Shown in pieces: positions 9,101-25,100 of a stretch of DNA of 64,000 bases (the first letter of the stretch is position 1; the number at the start of each line of letters is the position of its first letter). This stretch comes from Protula sp. h YS-2021. Lineage: Eukaryota > Annelida > Polychaeta > Sabellida > Serpulidae. The notes beneath the pieces were generated by a model. The model was not told the DNA's origin. It searched no databases and saw nothing but the letters and a program-made list of their open reading frames with translations. Both the position numbers and the translations under genes were made by a program. Location of the stretch: contig OX457034.1 of NCBI GenBank assembly GCA_949752745.1, forward strand, positions 31,849,544-31,913,543. Reading direction: 5' to 3'.

Positions 9101-12100
9101 TAACTGTTTGATATATTTTTTTAAAGTAAACCTTTGTAACCATATACATCCTTCATGTTACCAGTTACCAATACAAATATATGTAATGTAAGAAGCTACT
9201 AAATTTCAACTTACAATTTAGATGTTTTCAGCATTTTATTTACAGTAGACTTTGTAAACCTAAATAATTAAAATGTACTTCTATTTCCAGCCGAGTGTGA
9301 GATGTGAGAAATAATTCTGGGGTTACGGTATATACCGCCAACAACTGGAAAAATAAAAATAAATCAAGGGGTAATGTCATTGAATGTGTGATTTGTTTTA
9401 AGAACTACAAAAAGATGTATGTATTCCATAGGTAAAAATTGTAATTTATTTCTGCATACAAACAATATGTATTTGCACCAATTATCAACTCTAAAGAAAT
9501 CAGGTATTACACATATACCACCGACAAAAATGAAAATCCTGTGACTTTCTCAGTGAATTTGTGATATGGTTCAAGAGTTAGAAAGGAATGTATGTATACC
9601 TTTAGTAAAATTTGAACTTTATTTCTGGATACAAGCAATCGGTAGCTGCAACAAGTATCAACAGAAACAAATCACCAGAAAACATTGATGTAAAAATTCA
9701 AAGGTCCAGTACATAATACGGCATATCCTCGTCTCGGACATTTGTCGTTGTCATGTATCTGCGCCGTATGTCGAATTATGCTGACACAGTTGACGCCCCA
9801 CTCTAGCGCTATTACTCTTATATTTATGACTTCCTTAAAATCTAAGCGGTTATTGTTGCAAGATCAAAGATTTCAATTTAGTTCGTTCGTTGCATAGACT
9901 GCACATCCTAGCTTTTATTTTAGTGTTAATGCATGTTTAACTGGCCAGTCGTTAACTGGTCAACCGTCAATGATGGATAATGGATTTACAGACATGTCTT
10001 GTTATATTTTCCATGTTGATCAAACCAACACAGGTTAAACAAGACCCAAACAGTCTGAGAAATCTGATAGATTCACAGCAGGTTATATACAAATAGTGAA
10101 AATGGTTAATTTGGTGGATACGTTAAATTTTGAAAGTGGAATATCTTTAAAAGTATTGGTGATAGAGAGACGGGGATTTGACGAGGTGATATGGCGAATA
10201 TGAATTATGTATGATGCAGTAGTGTTTTTAGGCCATTCTGAGCCCTTTAAATTGCACTTTTACAAAGGCAAAGTTTTCTACAGGCGAGTGTTAAATGAAT
10301 GGTTTTAAGAACAGCGAGATAGTTTTTTTATAAATAGATTTGTCTATTTCTTAGTGATTGGATGAATGATCAGATCAGTCCTGGAAAAAACTTCACAATA
10401 ACTATGTAACTGTTTGATATATTTTTTTAAAGTAAACCTTTGTAACCATATACATCCTTCATGTTACCAGTTACCAATACAAATATATGTAATGTAAGAA
10501 GCTACTAAATTTCAACTTACAATTTAGATGTTTTCAGCATTTTATTTACAGTAGACTTTGTAAACCTAAATAATTAAAATGTACTTCTATTTCCAGCCGA
10601 GTGTGAGATGTGAGAAATAATTCTGGGGTTACGGTATATACCGCCAACAACTGGAAAAATAAAAATAAATCAAGGGGTAATGTCATTGAATGTGTGATTT
10701 GTTTTAAGAACTACAAAAAGATGTATGTATTCCATAGGTAAAAATTGTAATTTATTTCTGCATACAAACAATATGTATTTGCACCAATTATCAACTCTAA
10801 AGAAATCAGGTATTACACATATACCACCGACAAAAATGAAAATCCTGTGACTTTCTCAGTGAATTTGTGATATGGTTCAAGAGTTAGAAAGGAATGTATG
10901 TATACCTTTAGTAAAATTTGAACTTTATTTCTGGATACAAGCAATCGGTAGCTGCAACAAGTATCAACAGAAACAAATCACCAGAAAACATTGATGTAAA
11001 AATTCAAAGGTCCAGTACATAATACGGCATATCCTCGTCTCGGACATTTGTCGTTGTCATGTATCTGCGCCGTATGTCGAATTATGCTGACACAGTTGAC
11101 GCCCCACTCTAGCGCTATTACTCTTATATTTATGACTTCCTTAAAATCTAAGCGGTTATTGTTGCAAGATCAAAGATTTCAATTTAGTTCGTTCGTTGCA
11201 TAGACTGCACATCCTAGCTTTTATTTTAGTGTTAATGCATGTTTAACTGGCCAGTCGTTAACTGGTCAACCGTCAATGATGGATAATGGATTTACAGACA
11301 TGTCTTGTTATATTTTCCATGTTGATCAAACCAACACAGGTTAAACAAGACCCAAACAGTCTGAGAAATCTGATAGATTCACAGCAGGTTATATACAAAT
11401 AGTGAAAATGGTTAATTTGGTGGATACGTTAAATTTTGAAAGTGGAATATCTTTAAAAGTATTGGTGATAGAGAGACGGGGATTTGACGAGGTGATATGG
11501 CGAATATGAATTATGTATGATGCAGTAGTGTTTTTAGGCCATTCTGAGCCCTTTAAATTGCACTTTTACAAAGGCAAAGTTTTCTACAGGCGAGTGTTAA
11601 ATGAATGGTTTTAAGAACAGCGAGATAGTTTTTTTATAAATAGATTTGTCTATTTCTTAGTGATTGGATGAATGATCAGATCAGTCCTGGAAAAAACTTC
11701 ACAATAACTATGTAACTGTTTGATATATTTTTTTAAAGTAAACCTTTGTAACCATATACATCCTTCATGTTACCAGTTACCAATACAAATATATGTAATG
11801 TAAGAAGCTACTAAATTTCAACTTACAATTTAGATGTTTTCAGCATTTTATTTACAGTAGACTTTGTAAACCTAAATAATTAAAATGTACTTCTATTTCC
11901 AGCCGAGTGTGAGATGTGAGAAATAATTCTGGGGTTACGGTATATACCGCCAACAACTGGAAAAATAAAAATAAATCAAGGGGTAATGTCATTGAATGTG
12001 TGATTTGTTTTAAGAACTACAAAAAGATGTATGTATTCCATAGGTAAAAATTGTAATTTATTTCTGCATACAAACAATATGTATTTGCACCAATTATCAA

Positions 12101-12237
12101 CTCTAAAGAAATCAGGTATTACACATATACCACCGACAAAAATGAAAATCCTGTGACTTTCTCAGTGAATTTGTGATATGGTTCAAGAGTTAGAAAGGAA
12201 TGTATGTATACCTTTAGTAAAATTTGAACTTTATTTC
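3096..12237 (+). repeat. Variant run: first seven short units share G at unit position 591
   Basis: Units S1-S7 read ATGATGCAG (G at 3686, then every 1306 bp to 11522), where L1 and all later units read ATGATCCAG. The switch to C is at unit S8. The run is contiguous, as expected if one variant unit was amplified locally. Confidence 0.9.
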
Positions 12238-13543
12238 TGGATACAAGCAATCGGTAGCTGCAACAAGTATCAACAGAAACAAATCACCAGAAAACATTGA
12301 TGTAAAAATTCAAAGGTCCAGTACATAATACGGCATATCCTCGTCTCGGACATTTGTCGTTGTCATGTATCTGCGCCGTATGTCGAATTATGCTGACACA
12401 GTTGACGCCCCACTCTAGCGCTATTACTCTTATATTTATGACTTCCTTAAAATCTAAGCGGTTATTGTTGCAAGATCAAAGATTTCAATTTAGTTCGTTC
12501 GTTGCATAGACTGCACATCCTAGCTTTTATTTTAGTGTTAATGCATGTTTAACTGGCCAGTCGTTAACTGGTCAACCGTCAATGATGGATAATGGATTTA
12601 CAGACATGTCTTGTTATATTTTCCATGTTGATCAAACCAACACAGGTTAAACAAGACCCAAACAGTCTGAGAAATCTGATAGATTCACAGCAGGTTATAT
12701 ACAAATAGTGAAAATGGTTAATTTGGTGGATACGTTAAATTTTGAAAGTGGAATATCTTTAAAAGTATTGGTGATAGAGAGACGGGGATTTGACGAGGTG
12801 ATATGGCGAATATGAATTATGTATGATCCAGTAGTGTTTTTAGGCCATTCTGAGCCCTTTAAATTGCACTTTTACAAAGGCAAAGTTTTCTACAGGCGAG
12901 TGTTAAATGAATGGTTTTAAGAACAGCGAGATAGTTTTTTTATAAATAGATTTGTCTATTTCTTAGTGATTGGATGAATGATCAGATCAGTCCTGGAAAA
13001 AACTTCACAATAACTATGTAACTGTTTGATATATTTTTTTAAAGTAAACCTTTGTAACCATATACATCCTTCATGTTACCAGTTACCAATACAAATATAT
13101 GTAATGTAAGAAGCTACTAAATTTCAACTTACAATTTAGATGTTTTCAGCATTTTATTTACAGTAGACTTTGTAAACCTAAATAATTAAAATGTACTTCT
13201 ATTTCCAGCCGAGTGTGAGATGTGAGAAATAATTCTGGGGTTACGGTATATACCGCCAACAACTGGAAAAATAAAAATAAATCAAGGGGTAATGTCATTG
13301 AATGTGTGATTTGTTTTAAGAACTACAAAAAGATGTATGTATTCCATAGGTAAAAATTGTAATTTATTTCTGCATACAAACAATATGTATTTGCACCAAT
13401 TATCAACTCTAAAGAAATCAGGTATTACACATATACCACCGACAAAAATGAAAATCCTGTGACTTTCTCAGTGAATTTGTGATATGGTTCAAGAGTTAGA
13501 AAGGAATGTATGTATACCTTTAGTAAAATTTGAACTTTATTTC

Positions 13544-16155
13544 TGGATACAAGCAATCGGTAGCTGCAACAAGTATCAACAGAAACAAATCACCAGAAAA
13601 CATTGATGTAAAAATTCAAAGGTCCAGTACATAATACGGCATATCCTCGTCTCGGACATTTGTCGTTGTCATGTATCTGCGCCGTATGTCGAATTATGCT
13701 GACACAGTTGACGCCCCACTCTAGCGCTATTACTCTTATATTTATGACTTCCTTAAAATCTAAGCGGTTATTGTTGCAAGATCAAAGATTTCAATTTAGT
13801 TCGTTCGTTGCATAGACTGCACATCCTAGCTTTTATTTTAGTGTTAATGCATGTTTAACTGGCCAGTCGTTAACTGGTCAACCGTCAATGATGGATAATG
13901 GATTTACAGACATGTCTTGTTATATTTTCCATGTTGATCAAACCAACACAGGTTAAACAAGACTCAAACAGTCTGAGAAATCTGATAGATTCACAGCAGG
14001 TTATATACAAATAGTGAAAATGGTTAATTTGGTGGATACGTTAAATTTTGAAAGTGGAATATCTTTAAAAGTATTGGTGATAGAGAGACGGGGATTTGAC
14101 GAGGTGATATGGCGAATATGAATTATGTATGATCCAGTAGTGTTTTTAGGCCATTCTGAGCCCTTTAAATTGCACTTTTACAAAGGCAAAGTTTTCTACA
14201 GGCGAGTGTTAAATGAATGGTTTTAAGAACAGCGAGATAGTTTTTTTATAAATAGATTTGTCTATTTCTTAGTGATTGGATGAATGATCAGATCAGTCCT
14301 GGAAAAAACTTCACAATAACTATGTAACTGTTTGATATATTTTTTTAAAGTAAACCTTTGTAACCATATACATCCTTCATGTTACCAGTTACCAATACAA
14401 ATATATGTAATGTAAGAAGCTACTAAATTTCAACTTACAATTTAGATGTTTTCAGCATTTTATTTACAGTAGACTTTGTAAACCTAAATAATTAAAATGT
14501 ACTTCTATTTCCAGCCGAGTGTGAGATGTGAGAAATAATTCTGGGGTTACGGTATATACCGCCAACAACTGGAAAAATAAAAATAAATCAAGGGGTAATG
14601 TCATTGAATGTGTGATTTGTTTTAAGAACTACAAAAAGATGTATGTATTCCATAGGTAAAAATTGTAATTTATTTCTGCATACAAACAATATGTATTTGC
14701 ACCAATTATCAACTCTAAAGAAATCAGGTATTACACATATACCACCGACAAAAATGAAAATCCTGTGACTTTCTCAGTGAATTTGTGATATGGTTCAAGA
14801 GTTAGAAAGGAATGTATGTATACCTTTAGTAAAATTTGAACTTTATTTCTGGATACAAGCAATCGGTAGCTGCAACAAGTATCAACAGAAACAAATCACC
14901 AGAAAACATTGATGTAAAAATTCAAAGGTCCAGTACATAATACGGCATATCCTCGTCTCGGACATTTGTCGTTGTCATGTATCTGCGCCGTATGTCGAAT
15001 TATGCTGACACAGTTGACGCCCCACTCTAGCGCTATTACTCTTATATTTATGACTTCCTTAAAATCTAAGCGGTTATTGTTGCAAGATCAAAGATTTCAA
15101 TTTAGTTCGTTCGTTGCATAGACTGCACATCCTAGCTTTTATTTTAGTGTTAATGCATGTTTAACTGGCCAGTCGTTAACTGGTCAACCGTCAATGATGG
15201 ATAATGGATTTACAGACATGTCTTGTTATATTTTCCATGTTGATCAAACCAACACAGGTTAAACAAGACTCAAACAGTCTGAGAAATCTGATAGATTCAC
15301 AGCAGGTTATATACAAATAGTGAAAATGGTTAATTTGGTGGATACGTTAAATTTTGAAAGTGGAATATCTTTAAAAGTATTGGTGATAGAGAGACGGGGA
15401 TTTGACGAGGTGATATGGCGAATATGAATTATGTATGATCCAGTAGTGTTTTTAGGCCATTCTGAGCCCTTTAAATTGCACTTTTACAAAGGCAAAGTTT
15501 TCTACAGGCGAGTGTTAAATGAATGGTTTTAAGAACAGCGAGATAGTTTTTTTATAAATAGATTTGTCTATTTCTTAGTGATTGGATGAATGATCAGATC
15601 AGTCCTGGAAAAAACTTCACAATAACTATGTAACTGTTTGATATATTTTTTTAAAGTAAACCTTTGTAACCATATACATCCTTCATGTTACCAGTTACCA
15701 ATACAAATATATGTAATGTAAGAAGCTACTAAATTTCAACTTACAATTTAGATGTTTTCAGCATTTTATTTACAGTAGACTTTGTAAACCTAAATAATTA
15801 AAATGTACTTCTATTTCCAGCCGAGTGTGAGATGTGAGAAATAATTCTGGGGTTACGGTATATACCGCCAACAACTGGAAAAATAAAAATAAATCAAGGG
15901 GTAATGTCATTGAATGTGTGATTTGTTTTAAGAACTACAAAAAGATGTATGTATTCCATAGGTAAAAATTGTAATTTATTTCTGCATACAAACAATATGT
16001 ATTTGCACCAATTATCAACTCTAAAGAAATCAGGTATTACACATATACCACCGACAAAAATGAAAATCCTGTGACTTTCTCAGTGAATTTGTGATATGGT
16101 TCAAGAGTTAGAAAGGAATGTATGTATACCTTTAGTAAAATTTGAACTTTATTTC
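13544..16155 (+). repeat. Variant pair: units S9 and S10 share T at unit position 421
   Basis: These two adjacent units read GACTCAAAC (T at 13964 and 15270), where other units read GACCCAAAC. They look like the two products of one recent unit duplication. Confidence 0.85.
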
Positions 16156-19100
16156 TGGATACAAGCAATCGGTAGCTGCAACAAGTATCAACAGAAACAA
16201 ATCACCAGAAAACATTGATGTAAAAATTCAAAGGTCCAGTACATAATACGGCATATCCTCGTCTCGGACATTTGTCGTTGTCATGTATCTGCGCCGTATG
16301 TCGAATTATGCTGACACAGTTGACGCCCCACTCTAGCGCTATTACTCTTATATTTATGACTTCCTTAAAATCTAAGCGGTTATTGTTGCAAGATCAAAGA
16401 TTTCAATTTAGTTCGTTCGTTGCATAGACTGCACATCCTAGCTTTTATTTTAGTGTTAATGCATGTTTAACTGGCCAGTCGTTAACTGGTCAACCGTCAA
16501 TGATGGATAATGGATTTACAGACATGTCTTGTTATATTTTCCATGTTGATCAAACCAACACAGGTTAAACAAGACCCAAACAGTCTGAGAAATCTGATAG
16601 ATTCACAGCAGGTTATATACAAATAGTGAAAATGGTTAATTTGGTGGATACGTTAAATTTTGAAAGTGGAATATCTTTAAAAGTATTGGTGATAGAGAGA
16701 CGGGGATTTGACGAGGTGATATGGCGAATATGAATTATGTATGATCCAGTAGTGTTTTTAGGCCATTCTGAGCCCTTTAAATTGCACTTTTACAAAGGCA
16801 AAGTTTTCTACAGGCGAGTGTTAAATGAATGGTTTTAAGAACAGCGAGATAGTTTTTTTATAAATAGATTTGTCTATTTCTTAGTGATTGGATGAATGAT
16901 CAGATCAGTCCTGGAAAAAACTTCACAATAACTATGTAACTGTTTGATATATTTTTTTAAAGTAAACCTTTGTAACCATATACATCCTTCATGTTACCAG
17001 TTACCAATACAAATATATGTAATGTAAGAAGCTACTAAATTTCAACTTACAATTTAGATGTTTTCAGCATTTTATTTACAGTAGACTTTGTAAACCTAAA
17101 TAATTAAAATGTACTTCTATTTCCAGCCGAGTGTGAGATGTGAGAAATAATTCTGGGGTTACGGTATATACCGCCAACAACTGGAAAAATAAAAATAAAT
17201 CAAGGGGTAATGTCATTGAATGTGTGATTTGTTTTAAGAACTACAAAAAGATGTATGTATTCCATAGGTAAAAATTGTAATTTATTTCTGCATACAAACA
17301 ATATGTATTTGCACCAATTATCAACTCTAAAGAAATCAGGTATTACACATATACCACCGACAAAAATGAAAATCCTGTGACTTTCTCAGTGAATTTGTGA
17401 TATGGTTCAAGAGTTAGAAAGGAATGTATGTATACCTTTAGTAAAATTTGAACTTTATTTCTGGATACAAGCAATCGGTAGCTGCAACAAGTATCAACAG
17501 AAACAAATCACCAGAAAACATTGATGTAAAAATTCAAAGGTCCAGTACATAATACGGCATATCCTCGTCTCGGACATTTGTCGTTGTCATGTATCTGCGC
17601 CGTATGTCGAATTATGCTGACACAGTTGACGCCCCACTCTAGCGCTATTACTCTTATATTTATGACTTCCTTAAAATCTAAGCGGTTATTGTTGCAAGAT
17701 CAAAGATTTCAATTTAGTTCGTTCGTTGCATAGACTGCACATCCTAGCTTTTATTTTAGTGTTAATGCATGTTTAACTGGCCAGTCGTTAACTGGTCAAC
17801 CGTCAATGATGGATAATGGATTTACAGACATGTCTTGTTATATTTTCCATGTTGATCAAACCAACACAGGTTAAACAAGACCCAAACAGTCTGAGAAATC
17901 TGATAGATTCACAGCAGGTTATATACAAATAGTGAAAATGGTTAATTTGGTGGATACGTTAAATTTTGAAAGTGGAATATCTTTAAAAGTATTGGTGATA
18001 GAGAGACGGGGATTTGACGAGGTGATATGGCGAATATGAATTATGTATGATCCAGTAGTGTTTTTAGGCCATTCTGAGCCCTTTAAATTGCACTTTTACA
18101 AAGGCAAAGTTTTCTACAGGCGAGTGTTAAATGAATGGTTTTAAGAACAGCGAGATAGTTTTTTTATAAATAGATTTGTCTATTTCTTAGTGATTGGATG
18201 AATGATCAGATCAGTCCTGGAAAAAACTTCACAATAACTATGTAACTGTTTGATATATTTTTTTAAAGTAAACCTTTGTAACCATATACATCCTTCATGT
18301 TACCAGTTACCAATACAAATATATGTAATGTAAGAAGCTACTAAATTTCAACTTACAATTTAGATGTTTTCAGCATTTTATTTACAGTAGACTTTGTAAA
18401 CCTAAATAATTAAAATGTACTTCTATTTCCAGCCGAGTGTGAGATGTGAGAAATAATTCTGGGGTTACGGTATATACCGCCAACAACTGGAAAAATAAAA
18501 ATAAATCAAGGGGTAATGTCATTGAATGTGTGATTTGTTTTAAGAACTACAAAAAGATGTATGTATTCCATAGGTAAAAATTGTAATTTATTTCTGCATA
18601 CAAACAATATGTATTTGCACCAATTATCAACTCTAAAGAAATCAGGTATTACACATATACCACCGACAAAAATGAAAATCCTGTGACTTTCTCAGTGAAT
18701 TTGTGATATGGTTCAAGAGTTAGAAAGGAATGTATGTATACCTTTAGTAAAATTTGAACTTTATTTCTGGATACAAGCAATCGGTAGCTGCAACAAGTAT
18801 CAACAGAAACAAATCACCAGAAAACATTGATGTAAAAATTCAAAGGTCCAGTACATAATACGGCATATCCTCGTCTCGGACATTTGTCGTTGTCATGTAT
18901 CTGCGCCGTATGTCGAATTATGCTGACACAGTTGACGCCCCACTCTAGCGCTATTACTCTTATATTTATGACTTCCTTAAAATCTAAGCGGTTATTGTTG
19001 CAAGATCAAAGATTTCAATTTAGTTCGTTCGTTGCATAGACTGCACATCCTAGCTTTTATTTTAGTGTTAATGCATGTTTAACTGGCCAGTCGTTAACTG

Positions 19101-22100
19101 GTCAACCGTCAATGATGGATAATGGATTTACAGACATGTCTTGTTATATTTTCCATGTTGATCAAACCAACACAGGTTAAACAAGACCCAAACAGTCTGA
19201 GAAATCTGATAGATTCACAGCAGGTTATATACAAATAGTGAAAATGGTTAATTTGGTGGATACGTTAAATTTTGAAAGTGGAATATCTTTAAAAGTATTG
19301 GTGATAGAGAGACGGGGATTTGACGAGGTGATATGGCGAATATGAATTATGTATGATCCAGTAGTGTTTTTAGGCCATTCTGAGCCCTTTAAATTGCACT
19401 TTTACAAAGGCAAAGTTTTCTACAGGCGAGTGTTAAATGAATGGTTTTAAGAACAGCGAGATAGTTTTTTTATAAATAGATTTGTCTATTTCTTAGTGAT
19501 TGGATGAATGATCAGATCAGTCCTGGAAAAAACTTCACAATAACTATGTAACTGTTTGATATATTTTTTTAAAGTAAACCTTTGTAACCATATACATCCT
19601 TCATGTTACCAGTTACCAATACAAATATATGTAATGTAAGAAGCTACTAAATTTCAACTTACAATTTAGATGTTTTCAGCATTTTATTTACAGTAGACTT
19701 TGTAAACCTAAATAATTAAAATGTACTTCTATTTCCAGCCGAGTGTGAGATGTGAGAAATAATTCTGGGGTTACGGTATATACCGCCAACAACTGGAAAA
19801 ATAAAAATAAATCAAGGGGTAATGTCATTGAATGTGTGATTTGTTTTAAGAACTACAAAAAGATGTATGTATTCCATAGGTAAAAATTGTAATTTATTTC
19901 TGCATACAAACAATATGTATTTGCACCAATTATCAACTCTAAAGAAATCAGGTATTACACATATACCACCGACAAAAATGAAAATCCTGTGACTTTCTCA
20001 GTGAATTTGTGATATGGTTCAAGAGTTAGAAAGGAATGTATGTATACCTTTAGTAAAATTTGAACTTTATTTCTGGATACAAGCAATCGGTAGCTGCAAC
20101 AAGTATCAACAGAAACAAATCACCAGAAAACATTGATGTAAAAATTCAAAGGTCCAGTACATAATACGGCATATCCTCGTCTCGGACATTTGTCGTTGTC
20201 ATGTATCTGCGCCGTATGTCGAATTATGCTGACACAGTTGACGCCCCACTCTAGCGCTATTACTCTTATATTTATGACTTCCTTAAAATCTAAGCGGTTA
20301 TTGTTGCAAGATCAAAGATTTCAATTTAGTTCGTTCGTTGCATAGACTGCACATCCTAGCTTTTATTTTAGTGTTAATGCATGTTTAACTGGCCAGTCGT
20401 TAACTGGTCAACCGTCAATGATGGATAATGGATTTACAGACATGTCTTGTTATATTTTCCATGTTGATCAAACCAACACAGGTTAAACAAGACCCAAACA
20501 GTCTGAGAAATCTGATAGATTCACAGCAGGTTATATACAAATAGTGAAAATGGTTAATTTGGTGGATACGTTAAATTTTGAAAGTGGAATATCTTTAAAA
20601 GTATTGGTGATAGAGAGACGGGGATTTGACGAGGTGATATGGCGAATATGAATTATGTATGATCCAGTAGTGTTTTTAGGCCATTCTGAGCCCTTTAAAT
20701 TGCACTTTTACAAAGGCAAAGTTTTCTACAGGCGAGTGTTAAATGAATGGTTTTAAGAACAGCGAGATAGTTTTTTTATAAATAGATTTGTCTATTTCTT
20801 AGTGATTGGATGAATGATCAGATCAGTCCTGGAAAAAACTTCACAATAACTATGTAACTGTTTGATATATTTTTTTAAAGTAAACCTTTGTAACCATATA
20901 CATCCTTCATGTTACCAGTTACCAATACAAATATATGTAATGTAAGAAGCTACTAAATTTCAACTTACAATTTAGATGTTTTCAGCATTTTATTTACAGT
21001 AGACTTTGTAAACCTAAATAATTAAAATGTACTTCTATTTCCAGCCGAGTGTGAGATGTGAGAAATAATTCTGGGGTTACGGTATATACCGCCAACAACT
21101 GGAAAAATAAAAATAAATCAAGGGGTAATGTCATTGAATGTGTGATTTGTTTTAAGAACTACAAAAAGATGTATGTATTCCATAGGTAAAAATTGTAATT
21201 TATTTCTGCATACAAACAATATGTATTTGCACCAATTATCAACTCTAAAGAAATCAGGTATTACACATATACCACCGACAAAAATGAAAATCCTGTGACT
21301 TTCTCAGTGAATTTGTGATATGGTTCAAGAGTTAGAAAGGAATGTATGTATACCTTTAGTAAAATTTGAACTTTATTTCTGGATACAAGCAATCGGTAGC
21401 TGCAACAAGTATCAACAGAAACAAATCACCAGAAAACATTGATGTAAAAATTCAAAGGTCCAGTACATAATACGGCATATCCTCGTCTCGGACATTTGTC
21501 GTTGTCATGTATCTGCGCCGTATGTCGAATTATGCTGACACAGTTGACGCCCCACTCTAGCGCTATTACTCTTATATTTATGACTTCCTTAAAATCTAAG
21601 CGGTTATTGTTGCAAGATCAAAGATTTCAATTTAGTTCGTTCGTTGCATAGACTGCACATCCTAGCTTTTATTTTAGTGTTAATGCATGTTTAACTGGCC
21701 AGTCGTTAACTGGTCAACCGTCAATGATGGATAATGGATTTACAGACATGTCTTGTTATATTTTCCATGTTGATCAAACCAACACAGGTTAAACAAGACC
21801 CAAACAGTCTGAGAAATCTGATAGATTCACAGCAGGTTATATACAAATAGTGAAAATGGTTAATTTGGTGGATACGTTAAATTTTGAAAGTGGAATATCT
21901 TTAAAAGTATTGGTGATAGAGAGACGGGGATTTGACGAGGTGATATGGCGAATATGAATTATGTATGATCCAGTAGTGTTTTTAGGCCATTCTGAGCCCT
22001 TTAAATTGCACTTTTACAAAGGCAAAGTTTTCTACAGGCGAGTGTTAAATGAATGGTTTTAAGAACAGCGAGATAGTTTTTTTATAAATAGATTTGTCTA

Positions 22101-25100
22101 TTTCTTAGTGATTGGATGAATGATCAGATCAGTCCTGGAAAAAACTTCACAATAACTATGTAACTGTTTGATATATTTTTTTAAAGTAAACCTTTGTAAC
22201 CATATACATCCTTCATGTTACCAGTTACCAATACAAATATATGTAATGTAAGAAGCTACTAAATTTCAACTTACAATTTAGATGTTTTCAGCATTTTATT
22301 TACAGTAGACTTTGTAAACCTAAATAATTAAAATGTACTTCTATTTCCAGCCGAGTGTGAGATGTGAGAAATAATTCTGGGGTTACGGTATATACCGCCA
22401 ACAACTGGAAAAATAAAAATAAATCAAGGGGTAATGTCATTGAATGTGTGATTTGTTTTAAGAACTACAAAAAGATGTATGTATTCCATAGGTAAAAATT
22501 GTAATTTATTTCTGCATACAAACAATATGTATTTGCACCAATTATCAACTCTAAAGAAATCAGGTATTACACATATACCACCGACAAAAATGAAAATCCT
22601 GTGACTTTCTCAGTGAATTTGTGATATGGTTCAAGAGTTAGAAAGGAATGTATGTATACCTTTAGTAAAATTTGAACTTTATTTCTGGATACAAGCAATC
22701 GGTAGCTGCAACAAGTATCAACAGAAACAAATCACCAGAAAACATTGATGTAAAAATTCAAAGGTCCAGTACATAATACGGCATATCCTCGTCTCGGACA
22801 TTTGTCGTTGTCATGTATCTGCGCCGTATGTCGAATTATGCTGACACAGTTGACGCCCCACTCTAGCGCTATTACTCTTATATTTATGACTTCCTTAAAA
22901 TCTAAGCGGTTATTGTTGCAAGATCAAAGATTTCAATTTAGTTCGTTCGTTGCATAGACTGCACATCCTAGCTTTTATTTTAGTGTTAATGCATGTTTAA
23001 CTGGCCAGTCGTTAACTGGTCAACCGTCAATGATGGATAATGGATTTACAGACATGTCTTGTTATATTTTCCATGTTGATCAAACCAACACAGGTTAAAC
23101 AAGACCCAAACAGTCTGAGAAATCTGATAGATTCACAGCAGGTTATATACAAATAGTGAAAATGGTTAATTTGGTGGATACGTTAAATTTTGAAAGTGGA
23201 ATATCTTTAAAAGTATTGGTGATAGAGAGACGGGGATTTGACGAGGTGATATGGCGAATATGAATTATGTATGATCCAGTAGTGTTTTTAGGCCATTCTG
23301 AGCCCTTTAAATTGCACTTTTACAAAGGCAAAGTTTTCTACAGGCGAGTGTTAAATGAATGGTTTTAAGAACAGCGAGATAGTTTTTTTATAAATAGATT
23401 TGTCTATTTCTTAGTGATTGGATGAATGATCAGATCAGTCCTGGAAAAAACTTCACAATAACTATGTAACTGTTTGATATATTTTTTTAAAGTAAACCTT
23501 TGTAACCATATACATCCTTCATGTTACCAGTTACCAATACAAATATATGTAATGTAAGAAGCTACTAAATTTCAACTTACAATTTAGATGTTTTCAGCAT
23601 TTTATTTACAGTAGACTTTGTAAACCTAAATAATTAAAATGTACTTCTATTTCCAGCCGAGTGTGAGATGTGAGAAATAATTCTGGGGTTACGGTATATA
23701 CCGCCAACAACTGGAAAAATAAAAATAAATCAAGGGGTAATGTCATTGAATGTGTGATTTGTTTTAAGAACTACAAAAAGATGTATGTATTCCATAGGTA
23801 AAAATTGTAATTTATTTCTGCATACAAACAATATGTATTTGCACCAATTATCAACTCTAAAGAAATCAGGTATTACACATATACCACCGACAAAAATGAA
23901 AATCCTGTGACTTTCTCAGTGAATTTGTGATATGGTTCAAGAGTTAGAAAGGAATGTATGTATACCTTTAGTAAAATTTGAACTTTATTTCTGGATACAA
24001 GCAATCGGTAGCTGCAACAAGTATCAACAGAAACAAATCACCAGAAAACATTGATGTAAAAATTCAAAGGTCCAGTACATAATACGGCATATCCTCGTCT
24101 CGGACATTTGTCGTTGTCATGTATCTGCGCCGTATGTCGAATTATGCTGACACAGTTGACGCCCCACTCTAGCGCTATTACTCTTATATTTATGACTTCC
24201 TTAAAATCTAAGCGGTTATTGTTGCAAGATCAAAGATTTCAATTTAGTTCGTTCGTTGCATAGACTGCACATCCTAGCTTTTATTTTAGTGTTAATGCAT
24301 GTTTAACTGGCCAGTCGTTAACTGGTCAACCGTCAATGATGGATAATGGATTTACAGACATGTCTTGTTATATTTTCCATGTTGATCAAACCAACACAGG
24401 TTAAACAAGACCCAAACAGTCTGAGAAATCTGATAGATTCACAGCAGGTTATATACAAATAGTGAAAATGGTTAATTTGGTGGATACGTTAAATTTTGAA
24501 AGTGGAATATCTTTAAAAGTATTGGTGATAGAGAGACGGGGATTTGACGAGGTGATATGGCGAATATGAATTATGTATGATCCAGTAGTGTTTTTAGGCC
24601 ATTCTGAGCCCTTTAAATTGCACTTTTACAAAGGCAAAGTTTTCTACAGGCGAGTGTTAAATGAATGGTTTTAAGAACAGCGAGATAGTTTTTTTATAAA
24701 TAGATTTGTCTATTTCTTAGTGATTGGATGAATGATCAGATCAGTCCTGGAAAAAACTTCACAATAACTATGTAACTGTTTGATATATTTTTTTAAAGTA
24801 AACCTTTGTAACCATATACATCCTTCATGTTACCAGTTACCAATACAAATATATGTAATGTAAGAAGCTACTAAATTTCAACTTACAATTTAGATGTTTT
24901 CAGCATTTTATTTACAGTAGACTTTGTAAACCTAAATAATTAAAATGTACTTCTATTTCCAGCCGAGTGTGAGATGTGAGAAATAATTCTGGGGTTACGG
25001 TATATACCGCCAACAACTGGAAAAATAAAAATAAATCAAGGGGTAATGTCATTGAATGTGTGATTTGTTTTAAGAACTACAAAAAGATGTATGTATTCCA

